From positions 370,916 through 434,915 of the forward strand of contig JAGFNQ010000854.1 in the NCBI GenBank assembly GCA_024364735.1: DNA of 64,000 nt, read 5' to 3'. Source of the DNA: Boesenbergia rotunda (taxonomy: Eukaryota; Streptophyta; Magnoliopsida; Zingiberales; Zingiberaceae). This document shows positions 36,616-46,749 of this stretch, in pieces (positions within the stretch are counted from its first letter, which is position 1; each line of letters opens with the position of its first letter). Under the pieces are notes generated by a model. The model had not been told where the DNA came from and searched no databases. It worked only from the letters and a program-made list of their open reading frames with translations. The position numbers were made by a program, and so were the translations under genes.

Positions 36616-38823
36616 TGTTGATGCAGTCTGACCCGATTGTTGTTTTGGTGTTAACACCGATTTAAGTTTGGTTGAACAAGTTTGGCTTAAGTCCTGGTCG
36701 GGGACTGGGCACGAATCCCGATGAGTGAAGCCGAGGGATGGAAACCCCGGTGAGTGAAGCCGGGCCCCGGTGAGTGAAGCCGGGTGATGGAAACCCTGGT
36801 GAGTGAAGCCGGGTCTTGGTGAGTGAAGCCGGGTGATGGAAACCCCGGTGAGTGAAGCCAGGTGATGGAAACCCTAGTGAGTGAAGCCGGGTCTCGGTGA
36901 GTGAAGCCGGGGGATGGAAACCTCGGTGAGTGAAGTCGGGTCCCAGTGAGTGAAGCCGGGTGATGGAAACCCCGGTGAGTGAAGCCGAGTTCAGGTAAGT
37001 GAAGCCGGGTGATGGAAATTTCGGTGAGTGAAGCCGGGTCCTGGTGAGTGAAGCCAGGTGACGGAAATCCCGGTGAGTGAAGCCGGGTCCTGGTGAGTGA
37101 AGCCAGGTGACGGAAATCCCGGTGAGTGAAGCCGGGTCCTGGAGATGAAGCCAGGTGACAGAAATCCCAGTGAGTGAAGCCGGGTCCTGGTGAGTGAAGC
37201 CAGGTGACGGAAACCTCTGTGAGTGAAGCCGGGTCCTAGCGAGTGAAGCTAGGTGAAGGAAATCCCAGTGAGTGAAGCCGGGTCCTAGCGAGTGAAGTTA
37301 GGTGACCGAAACCCTGGTGAGTGAAGCCAGGTCCTAGTGAGTGAAGCTAGGTTGAATGAAGTCCCGGTGAGTGAAGCTGGGCACGGAGTCTTGGTCTGGG
37401 GGACTGAGCATGAGTTAGAGAAGCCTAGGGAGCCTGTTCTCTGGACTTAGGGTTGAAATGGTCGGAGCTGGATCGATCTGTGGTCCGATCAGGGAGTTGG
37501 CACTAACTCCTGATTGTGGATCGGTCTGGTGACCGATCCAGGGAGTCTGATCGTTCTGGTGAACGATCAGGATGAGAACAGAATGTCTCTGTTTGGCTTC
37601 TGATCGTTCTGGTGAATGATCAAAGAGAGATCAGAATGTTTCTGTGTGGTTTCTGATCGTTCTGGTGAACGATCAGAAAGGGATCAGAAAGAGGCAGGAG
37701 AAACCTGATCGGTCACTTGGACCGATCAAGGTTCTCCTGGACCGATCAGATTGGGTCATGATCGGTCCAGAGGTGGCCTGATTGGTCACTGTGACCGATC
37801 AGGGCACAACCTGATCGGTCAGGTGACCGATCAGGTCAGTGAGCTTGCGATTTTTGCCTTGAATCGTAGTCAGTTGGTGGATCGGTCAAGGTGACCGATC
37901 TCCAAACCCTGATCGGTCAGTGTGACCGATCACAGCTTCACTGGACCGATCAGGCAGGAGCCTAATCGATCAGGGTCTTCACTGATCGGTCTGGTGACTG
38001 ATCAGTGTCTGATAATTTTAATTTGAATCGTTGTCAGATGCTCTGATTTCACTCTGAATTTTTCTGATACCTGCTAATTTCTTTGTGATTTGCTGTGCTA
38101 AGCTTCTGATGAGTGTGTACAAACCAAGGAGAAGAGTCAATGGCGACTTTCACCGTGGCAGGTTTGTCTGTTTTTTATTTCCAGGTTTCAACGGCTTCTG
38201 GCGCAGCTGGCGACTGACCGAGGCTCAGCTGAAGAGGTCTTCAGTGGACTGGGCGCTCTGTGAAGGTCAGTGGGTCAGGCTGTGGTTCAGTGGGTGCTGA
38301 CGAAGCCTGGCGATGATCAGAAGCGAGGCTTAAGAGGTGGCTGGCGAAGCAGAGAATGGAGGAGCAACTGATCGAAAAGCTAGCAGACACCGTGAGAAGG
38401 AAGAGCTGAGTGAAGGCTCTTGCCAAGGTTGTGTTGTGTTGTGAGTTATGCTCTGTAAACGTTCTTCTTCGCTTGCTTGTGCTCTGTAAGATTTTCTTGA
38501 GTCTCTGTGTGCTTTATTTTTTATATCATTCTGAGACTATTGTGGAGAGGTTTCTCCACCGAGAAGGAGGCTCTGATTATCCGAATTTCCGGGGCTTGAT
38601 CTACCGACGATCAAGGGATCGCCCACCTCATGGGCACGCCAAGGAGTAGGGGCAAGTTATCCCCGAACCTTGTAAACCCCTTGAGTTAGCGTCTGTTCTC
38701 TGTTTTTCTTTCTGTTGTTTTGTTTCCGCTGCTAATCCTGTTTGCAAAAAGATTTCAAAGAGGTGAATAGTTTTAGTGTCTGGCTATTCACACCCCCCCT
38801 CTCTAGCCATCCAAGGTCCAACA
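36616..38823 (+). repeat. Element D 3' LTR
   Basis: TGTTGATGCAGTC to GGTCCAACA (2208 bp), closely similar to the 5' LTR. The main differences are array copy number (36700-37385) and scattered substitutions. Confidence 0.95.
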
Positions 38824-38828
38824 CAGAG

Positions 38829-39955
38829 ACCTTCTTTGGCCGTAGCCTTATTGGAGCAACAACCCTTTCCAGGACAAAGCCTTTTATTGAATGTTCATTT
38901 TCAAAATTACTTCTTGAAAAATTTTGTTCTAACTAGCTTAGGTTTTGGATCGGTATCTTCGACTAGTTTCACCAGACTAAACAGACCAAGTAGGGTACGT
39001 CTTACCTTATTTGACCTTATTAGAAGGGCTTCCCTAACGTACTATCATCTCACCTCCACCTAATACTATATTGTTCAAGTTTCAATTAGTCTTTTTTCCT
39101 ATAACCGTTCTAAATCATGCATAAATTTAAATATGAATGTCATGACATATATATATAAAAGAAATAGTAAATGCATGAGCATGATAGTTATGCATGAGTC
39201 AAACAATTCAAATCATTTTTCTTAAGTTTTTAATAATATATCAAATTCCCGATTTGATACATGTCGTGTGAACACGCAAATATGTCAACCCACTTGACAT
39301 ATTTAATATTATTAAATTGATTGTTGCAGTTGGGTAAGATTTTATTTAATTTGTGTTTAAGTTATTAAGATTTTAATTTGAGTTTAAGTTATTTAAGATC
39401 TTAATTTGAGTTTAAGGTATTTAAGATCTTAATTTGAGTTTAAGTTATTAAGATTTTAATTTGAGTTTAAGTTATTTAAGAGTTAGAGTTAACGTTGAGG
39501 TTATTTAAGAATTAATTGGAATTAAATTGATTAAGAATTAAATTAAGGTAAAAATAATTACGATTAAATTAACTAAGTATTAATTAAAATAAAATTAATT
39601 AAGGATTAACTAAGGATTAGTTAATTAAGGATTAATTAAAATTAAATTAATTAAGAATTAAATTAGGTAAGATTTAATTACGGTTGAATAATTTAAGGAT
39701 TAATTAAAGTTAAATTAATTAAGAATTAAATTAAGTAAAATTTAATTAAGATTTAATTACGGTTGAAATATTTAAGGATTAATTAAAGTTAAATTAATTA
39801 AGAATTAATTAAAGATTGATTAGGCTAATTGAGGATTAATTAAATTAATTTAAGGTTAAATAAAGGATTAAATTAAGGTTAAAATTTAATTAAAATTTAA
39901 TTAAAGTTTTTAAGATTTAACTTGATTTATGTTTCAAAATTTCTAGGTTAATTAA
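38829..39955 (-). other. Element F spacer continuation and AT-rich repeat
   Basis: 38829-39130 continues the spacer block cut by element D (compare 60540-60780 in A). 39340-39950 is a degenerate array of TTAATTTGAGTTTAAGTTATT, then of AATTAATTAAGAATTAAATT units, without coding capacity. Confidence 0.6.
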
Positions 39956-41929
39956 AAGTTGTGGGTTTAATTTCATCATTTTCATTATTTCAAAAATAGC
40001 CGACTTATCTAGTATTTCTTTTTTATTTAATTTTTCAAGTTTTTCTAACAATTCTAATTTGTTTGAATTTTTGTAAATTTTATTAATTGTAGACTTGATT
40101 CTAGAAAATTCAATTTACTCCTCATCCTCATCATCAAAATCATATCCTTCTACATCTTCATAGTAGGGTGGAGTAATTTTCAAGGCTACTAGTTAATGTT
40201 TTATAATTGTTTTCAGGATTATCCAAGAAATTAATAATTAAATTATTATCTAAAAAGATTTCATCTCCACTATTTTCAGAAATATCATCATTATCCTTAG
40301 ACATATTTTCAATATTCTCAGAAATATCATTATTATCCTCAGAAATATTTTCAGAGTTATTCTTATTATCCTCAGAAATATTTTTAATATTTTTAGAGTT
40401 ATCCTTAAAATTTTTAGAAATATTTTCAGTATTATCCTTAAAATTTTCAAAATTAATTTTTGAAATTATTTCATTGACATTGAAGATTAAACGTGTAACG
40501 CCCGCTTTTTTTTTTCATAAAGCGGCGTTACTTTAACATACTTAAGGCATGTAGACATCATAAGGCAGCGGAATAACTTTAACTTATACATGCCCTACTA
40601 ACATCCTTAACATAATGACATAGGAACTTTGGCATATTGACTTCATACTTAAACATCATATCATGTCATATCATGTCATACTTAACATCATATCATAGAG
40701 TTCCATAAGTCATTATTCAAGCATTCAAGCATATAAGAGACCAAAGTCAAGTTCTTGCATAAACGATAAACATAGGGTTTCCTGGGCCAAGTCACTACCA
40801 CACACATGATTTCTTGCCCTCCTGCTGCTTCCATCATTGTCCCCTTGAATGATCTGCGGTATAAGAAAATAAGACTATAAGCACATAGGCTTAGTAAGAC
40901 TCTTTCCTACTCACAAAAACCATTCATCATCTCATAATGAGCACATAAAACATCAACATACTTAGTGTTCTACTTAGGACATAACAACTTGAATCATTTA
41001 TCATATATTGAACATGGCATGATCATAAACATAAGTGAACATTCCTATCATGGCATGAGACATGGCATAAACGTAAACATAGTAAACATTCTAAACATGG
41101 CATGCTACATGGTATAAACATAAACATCATAAACGTTCCTAGCATGGCATGATACATGGGCATACTTCTTATCATAGCATATGAGCATCCTTTTAACATA
41201 ATCATGGCATAGATCAATTCTTCTCATGCATCTTTCTTAACATAAAGAGTAAGCATCAAGTCTTGTTACCATAGCATAATGCATAACATGAATGAATGCA
41301 TGAGGGGAATGCATATACATAAGGATGCTTAACTTTTTTTCTAAAACATACTTTTAAATGCTTAAACATATTCATCATATCATTGGGTCCTGGCTTGTAC
41401 CACATACATACATCATAAGCGTGCATCCCTAAGTAAATACGAGGTAGCTAGCCTCGACCTACTAGGGTAAGGACAGCATAGTCGGTAGTCCCTGAACCGA
41501 GGCGTTCTTAAGGTGCCCATCCCTGTTGCACAGCTACGGTAGTGCCAGAACCGTGGACAGCATAGTCGGTAGTCCAGAACCGGGGCGTTCTTAAGGTGCC
41601 CATCCCTTGGACCCATACTTCGGTCCGGTACAAGCCCATTCATAAAGTAAAATACTTTACATGCTTCATCATTCATAAGACATTCATGGCATCATTAACA
41701 TAGCATAACTTGTTACGGCTCGGCCCGTCTACCGGCCCATTTACCGGTCCTTACGACCGTCGTACCGTCGATCATCGACCGTGCCGTTTAGCATATTTAT
41801 GCCTTAAAGACATAAGCATCATCTTTCATTCATAACATGGCATGCATCTTCTTTCATAAAACATGGCATGCATCATCATTCATAAAACATGGCATGCATC
41901 ATCATTCGTAAAACATGGCATACATCATT

Positions 41930-42240
41930 CTTATCATGAACATAAACATAACATACTTATCATGGCATCATTCTCATCATGAACATAAACATAACATACT
42001 TATCATAACATCATTTTTATCATGAACATAAACATAACATACTTATCATGGCATCATTCTTATCATGAACATAAACATAACATACTTATCATGGCATCAT
42101 TCTTATCATGAACATAAACATAACATACTTATCATGGCATCATTCTTATCATGAACATAAACATAACATACTTATCATGGCATCATTCTTATCATGAACA
42201 TAAACCTAACATACTTATCATGGCATCATTCTTATCATGA
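41930..42240 (-). repeat. 43-bp tandem array in gypsy LTR 2
   Basis: About seven copies of a unit containing CATCATTCTTATCATGAACA and TAAACATAACATACTTATCA; homologous to the 44-bp array in LTR 1. Confidence 0.9.
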
Positions 42241-43597
42241 ACCTACCAAATAACATAGCATGGTTCTTAACATAACATGAGCATATAACATAGCATGGTT
42301 CTCTACATAACATAAGCATACATAGGTAGGACTTCCATAAACATGCTACCTACCATCCAAGTACATGGCATAAACATAAGACATTCATAAATAACCCTAT
42401 TAAGCATGGCATCCAATCACAATCATATAAACATAAGACATGGTGCTTGAGGTTAGGGTTATAGGTAACATGACTTCTACCACATGCTTGGACCTATATA
42501 TATGTATATACACTTCATGATAAACATAAACCATCATTCTTAACTCCACCCCAAACCCTAGATACATGCTGGGCCAAAACCTATAGGGAGGAGTTCCATC
42601 AATTCCATAAACATGTAAGATAGCATAAGGTAAGGAACCAACCATACTTTACTTATAAGACCATGGGAGGCCATTAGGGCTCATAATTAGGGTTATCCCT
42701 AACCTTTAGCCCTCTTTCCATGTGCTGGACGAAACCCTACAAGGCCATGGATTCATGGAAAAATTCCAAAAAATCCCCAATCAAACATTAACACCAAACA
42801 TACTCTACCATGAAGTCATTGGGACCCTTGCTTGAGGGAAATCCCTAACTTATCGCCCTAGGTCCAACTTGGCCGAAACTTGTGGGGGTCACAATGCCTT
42901 GTAAAAGTTCACATAAGCCCCCCTCAATCTCCCTTATATCATGATAACACACAAACCACATGCTTGAGGGTTTAAGTTCAACTCTACCCATGGATTCATG
43001 AGATGGCCGAAACCCTAGGGGATCCCAAGGTACCCCAAAAATTCTCAAAAATTATATTTAATCTCTAAACATCATGAGAACACATTAGACAACATTATGA
43101 AGATTTTTAGCATCATTATAGACCAAGAACCCATGGTGGCCGAAACCTATAAGGTTAGGTTCCTGGGTTTCCTTTGGTTTTCCAACATAAACATCACATA
43201 CAAGACTTTAATATCATGTAAATCTTCAAGAAAAACCATTATACCATAGGTGAGGGAGTCTTACATTGGTTGATCTTGATTATAAACCTTAGATTTGAGA
43301 GAAGGATGGAAATCTTGTTGCCTCTTGACTACCCTTAGCCCTTGTACTCTTGTGAAAACCTTAGATCTTGGAGATGAAGCCTTGGTGGAACTTTTCCAAG
43401 GGAGAACTCCCTTTGAGGTGTTCGGCTAGAATGAGGAAGGAGGAGGAGAGGAAATGCAATTGAAGGAAGAAAGAAAGAAACTCCCAAACCCCCCTATTTA
43501 TCGCCCATTAAGGAGGTAAATGAAGAGTCTCTCCATGACCCTTCATCTTCTTCTAAGCCTTAACCAATCTCCATTTCATTCCCTTATAACATTCCCT

Positions 43598-43658
43598 TGC
43601 TAGATGAGTTGGTTAAAGCATGCATGGTTGTACAAGAGGTCCAAGGTTCAATCCTTGG
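43598..43658 (+). other. tRNA-like segment antisense to gypsy LTR 2
   Basis: A-box-like TAGATGAGTTGG (43601-43612) and B box GGTTCAATCC (43645-43654) within a CCAAGG..CCTTGG T-arm stem. Same spacing and orientation relative to the LTR as at 24413-24476. Confidence 0.6.
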
Positions 43659-44534
43659 TAAATGCACAATTTTTTTCCACTTATTTTATTTTATTTTCCT
43701 AGTAATTTTCGAAAATCCCTAAAAAAATTTTCCCATAATTATGTTAATATTTCTTATTAAAATCCCTTCATATTTCTATAAATTTTCACCTAAAATTCAC
43801 CAATAATCATGGTACTAAAAAGCCCATATAAGGCCCATTAGTACTTAGTTTTCTCAATTTAATTGAGAAAATATGGATTTCTAGGCCAAATTTTATATAA
43901 ATATTTCTAGGTCCCTCGGAAAATTATTTAGACATGCTCAATATTTTAAGAAAATATTAAGAGAATTTTCTGGGTCGTTACAAAACGTTTAATTTCTAAT
44001 ATTTTAATATTATATACATTTGATAATTGGTCATGCACGATATTGATTTGACTATGCAATAATTCTAATTTTTTAGAAAAATTATCTAAGTTATCATACG
44101 ACTGTGCAGGAATTTGAAAAATTCTTACGAACATAAATTTTTCGTACCTTTGACCGACACTGATTCCTGTAGTGTCCGTGCTTTTGACATTTGAAGCATT
44201 TTATTTGACTTTTGTCCCTCCGGACTCCAGGTGCTGGTACTTCCTTTGCCGCCGGTAGTGAAGAACGAGTCTTACGAGTAGAACACTGATTTTTATAGTG
44301 TCCTCTCTCCCTGCACTTGAAACATATAATATGAAATTTAAAATTGACCATAATTAAAGAAAATACCTGATTCACCCATTGGCTCCCCCTTAACTCCTGG
44401 CGTCTTTGCTCCGTCGGTTGTTAGACTGGTGAATGTTGATGCAGTCTGGCCCTGATTGTTGTTTTGATGTTGACAACGATTTTAGTTTAGGTTGATGATT
44501 ATGATTAAGTCTTGATCGAGGATTAGGCATGATA

Positions 44535-44985
44535 TGGAGGATCCTAGCCTGGAGGGCTAGGTGTAGGAAAAATCCTAACCTGGAGGGTTAGGTGTGAAAA
44601 ATCCTAGCTTGGAGGGCTAGGTGTTGGAAAAGTCCTAATTCGGAAGGGTTGGGTGAAAAGTCCTAGCTTGGAGGGCTAGGTGAAAAGTCCTAACTTTGAG
44701 GGTTAGGTGCAAATTCCCATCCTGGAGAATTAGGTGAAATGTCCTAGCTTGGAGGGTCAGGTGCATAGCTTGGAGGGCTAGGTTGGATGAAGTTCTAACT
44801 CGGAAGGGTTGGGTGAAAAGTCCTAGCTTGGAGGGCTAGGTGAAAAGTCCTAGCTTGGAGGGCTAGGTTAAAAGTCCTAACTTGGAGGGTTAGGTGCAAA
44901 TTCCCAACTTGGAGAGTTAGATGGAAAAATCCTTAGCTTGGAGGGCTAAGGTGGATGGAAACTTAGCTTGGAGGGCTATGTTTAA
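44535..44985 (+). repeat. Hairpin minisatellite in element E U3
   Basis: About 16 stem-loops with the loop TTGGAGG or CTGGAGG. Arm pairs are CCTAGC/GCTAGG, CCTAAC/GTTAGG and CTTAGC/GCTAAG, plus CCTAAT/GTTGGG with G-T pairs. The changes keep the arms paired. Confidence 0.92.
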
Positions 44986-44989
44986 GTCC

Positions 44990-45660
44990 CTGGATCGGTC
45001 TGGTGACTGATCAGGGAATCTGGCACGCTGCTCCATCGTAGATCGGTCAGGTGACCGATCCAGCAATGACTGATCGGTCTGGTGACCGATCAGGGAGCAC
45101 ACAGTGAGGTTGGGAACCTACTGTACTGCTCCTGATCGATCCGGTGACCGATCAGGGAGTGCGTGTTTCACCCACTGCTTGGCTCCTGATCGGTCTGGTG
45201 ACCGATCAGGGAGCAAACAAGTGAGGTTGAGTTCCCCTGCTGATCTGCACCTGATCGGTCTGGTGACCGATTAGGATCACTGTGCAGATCGTTCCGGAGA
45301 ACGATCAAACGTCACAGGTTCCTCTCTATGATCGATCAGGACGGAGCCTGATCGGTCTGGTCATGTTCTGATCGGTCTGGTGACCGATCAGGAGGCTGCC
45401 TGATCGGTCTGATGACTGATCAGGAGGTCTGGATTGCGAAGCTCAGAAATCACCCAAGAAAGGGGTGGATCGGTCAGGTGAACGATCCACAACCTGGGAT
45501 CGGTCTGGTGATCGATCCAGGAGAAGTCACAAAGAAATCGCGATTTCTAATCGAGCATTGGGGATCGATCAAGACGGAGCCTGATCGGTCTGGAACTAAC
45601 CTGATCGGTCTGGTGACCGATCAGGGGTCGCTCTGATCGGTCCGGTGACCGATCACTTTA
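44990..45660 (+). repeat. GATCGGTC palindrome cluster in element E LTR
   Basis: About 15 copies of CTGATCGGTC, a 4-base loop (TGGT), then GACCGATCAG, spaced 30-80 bases. Isolated variants show one-arm decay. Confidence 0.93.
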
Positions 45661-46693
45661 ATTCAAATGCACTGTCAGACGCTCTGATCGTGTCTGAACG
45701 TATCCGATTTGCTGCCACTTATATCTGATAATTGATTTACTGTGTGATACGCTGCTCTAACACTCTGATTAAGCTGCAGGTGACAGGGGAGGATTCAAAC
45801 ACTCAAGGAGAGGTCAAAGGAGGCTTTCCTTGGAGCAGGTTTGTCCGATTCTCCATTTCAGGTTGCAACGGTCGAGCTGCAGACTGGAGCCGAGACTGGG
45901 GCTTGGCTGAGGGGATCTCAGGAAGACCAGAGAGGGCTCAGTGGTAGTTGGCGTTGGCAGTGTGGTAGTTGGAGGCTACGGAGGATGTTGTCACCTGGTG
46001 CTGTGTGGAAGATCAAAAGGGCAGAAGATGGCTTCGTGGAAGCAGAGTTCTAGAGTTCGAATACTGACTTCTTGCTGCGCCTTGAGTTCTCCACAACAAG
46101 CTTGCTGCGTACTTGAAGTTTCATCACCTTGCGCAAGCTACTGATTTTCGAGAAGCAATCATCCATTACTTGAGTGCTTGAAGGAGAGAACAAGGAGCTG
46201 GGAGTCCGACAGTGGGAAGACACGAAGAAGGGTTCTTGCGTGAGATCGCCACTGGGTGGAGCTCAGGGAAGCTTGCTGTGTTCTTGTCCTTGCTGAGTGC
46301 TTGAGTAAGATCCTTCTTGTTGTATCATTGAGCTTAAACATTTATCTGTGATTGAAACGCTGTGGAGAGGTTTCTCCACCGAGAAGGAGGTTGCTTTATA
46401 TCCGGTGATAACCAGGGCTTGATCTGCCGACGATCAAGGGATCGCCCACCTTAAGGGCACGCCAAGGAGTAGGGGCAAGTTATCCCCGAACCTTGTAAAC
46501 CCTCCTTGTTAGCGATCTTGCTAGCTGTGATTGTTTGTTCTCGATTTCTGTTTTGGTTTACTGCACTGCTTTGTTGCTTTATTTCTTCCGCTGTGCTACT
46601 GATAAGATTAAGTGCAGAAACTTGTTACTTGCCAAAGATAAAACTGATTGGCTATATTCACCCCCCCCTCTCTAGCCATCTGTTTCCAACAAG

Positions 46694-46705
46694 TGGTATC
46701 AGAGC
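46694..46705 (+). other. Primer binding site, element E
   Basis: TGGTATCAGAGC two bases after the LTR; initiator Met tRNA. Confidence 0.95.
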
Positions 46706-46749
46706 TTGGGGCTCTGTTTACGGCTTAACATCCGAGAGTTATCAACCAG

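Larger units (their letters stand above)
31977..38823 (+). mobile_element. Element D: complete but internally deleted SIRE-like copia (6847 bp)
   Basis: Flanked by the perfect duplication CAGAG (31972-31976 and 38824-38828). It has two LTRs (31977-34037 and 36616-38823), a tRNA-iMet primer site, a damaged gag, the first about 20 codons of protease and a polypurine tract. Integrase, RT and RNase H are deleted. It could only have moved with proteins from a relative such as E. Confidence 0.95.
40494..43982 (-). mobile_element. Gypsy (Tekay-like) solo LTR 2 (3489 bp)
   Basis: On the minus strand TGTAACGACC to GGGCGTTACA, flanked by perfect AAACG duplications (40489-40493 and 43983-43987). Same family as 24090-27335. 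No pol or primer site. It holds a 43-bp tandem array and one extra GC-rich segment (41713-41787). Confidence 0.92.
39960..44390 (-). pseudogene. Element F gag C-terminal half (two zinc knuckles, coiled coil, Asn-rich tail), split by gypsy LTR 2
   Basis: On the minus strand from about 44375: two CCHC knuckles, CFKCRERGHYKNQC and CFKCQKHGHYRNQC, separated by a basic linker. A one-base shift near 44100 follows, then a coiled-coil-like stretch (FSKKLELLHSQINIVHDQL). After the solo LTR (40494-43982) the frame resumes with an acidic Asn-rich repeat built on NISEDN (about 40260-40450), then YDFDDEDEE and a Lys/Leu-rich helix near 40000-40090. Two knuckles differ from the single one in A, B and E. 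The N-terminal capsid part lies beyond the window. The ORF drawn from the Ile/Leu-rich frame at 40250-40450 is a shadow. Confidence 0.72.
28267..44433 (-). mobile_element. Element F: SIRE-related, gag but no pol visible, carries three insertions
   Basis: Minus-strand element with a 3' LTR at 28267-29915, a 3' region (29916-31971), a spacer (31700-31971 joined to 38829-39130), an AT-rich stretch and a gag (39960-40493 joined to 43983-44390). Element D, gypsy LTR 2 and element E are inserted into it. Its 5' end lies beyond E and A, outside the window. No integrase, RT or RNase H is found between gag and the 3' LTR, so F looks non-autonomous. The left target duplication would be CTCTT (28262-28266). 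Confidence 0.78.
44434..46691 (+). repeat. Element E 5' LTR
   Basis: TGTTGATGCAGTC to TTTCCAACA (2258 bp). The 5' start and the 3' third match element D, but the hairpin array has quite different loops. The CACGCCAAGGAGTAGGGGCA block is at about 46455-46474. Confidence 0.92.

Noticed and set aside
40250..40450. Ile/Leu-rich minus-strand ORF as a membrane protein
   Set aside because: Out-of-frame reading of the Asn/Glu-rich gag repeat of F; low-complexity sequence makes the frame open by chance.
44535..45660. Regular repeats with spacers, CRISPR-like at first sight
   Set aside because: The repeats are imperfect, palindromic, of variable spacing and lie in an LTR of a plant element; no cas genes, and the setting is eukaryotic.
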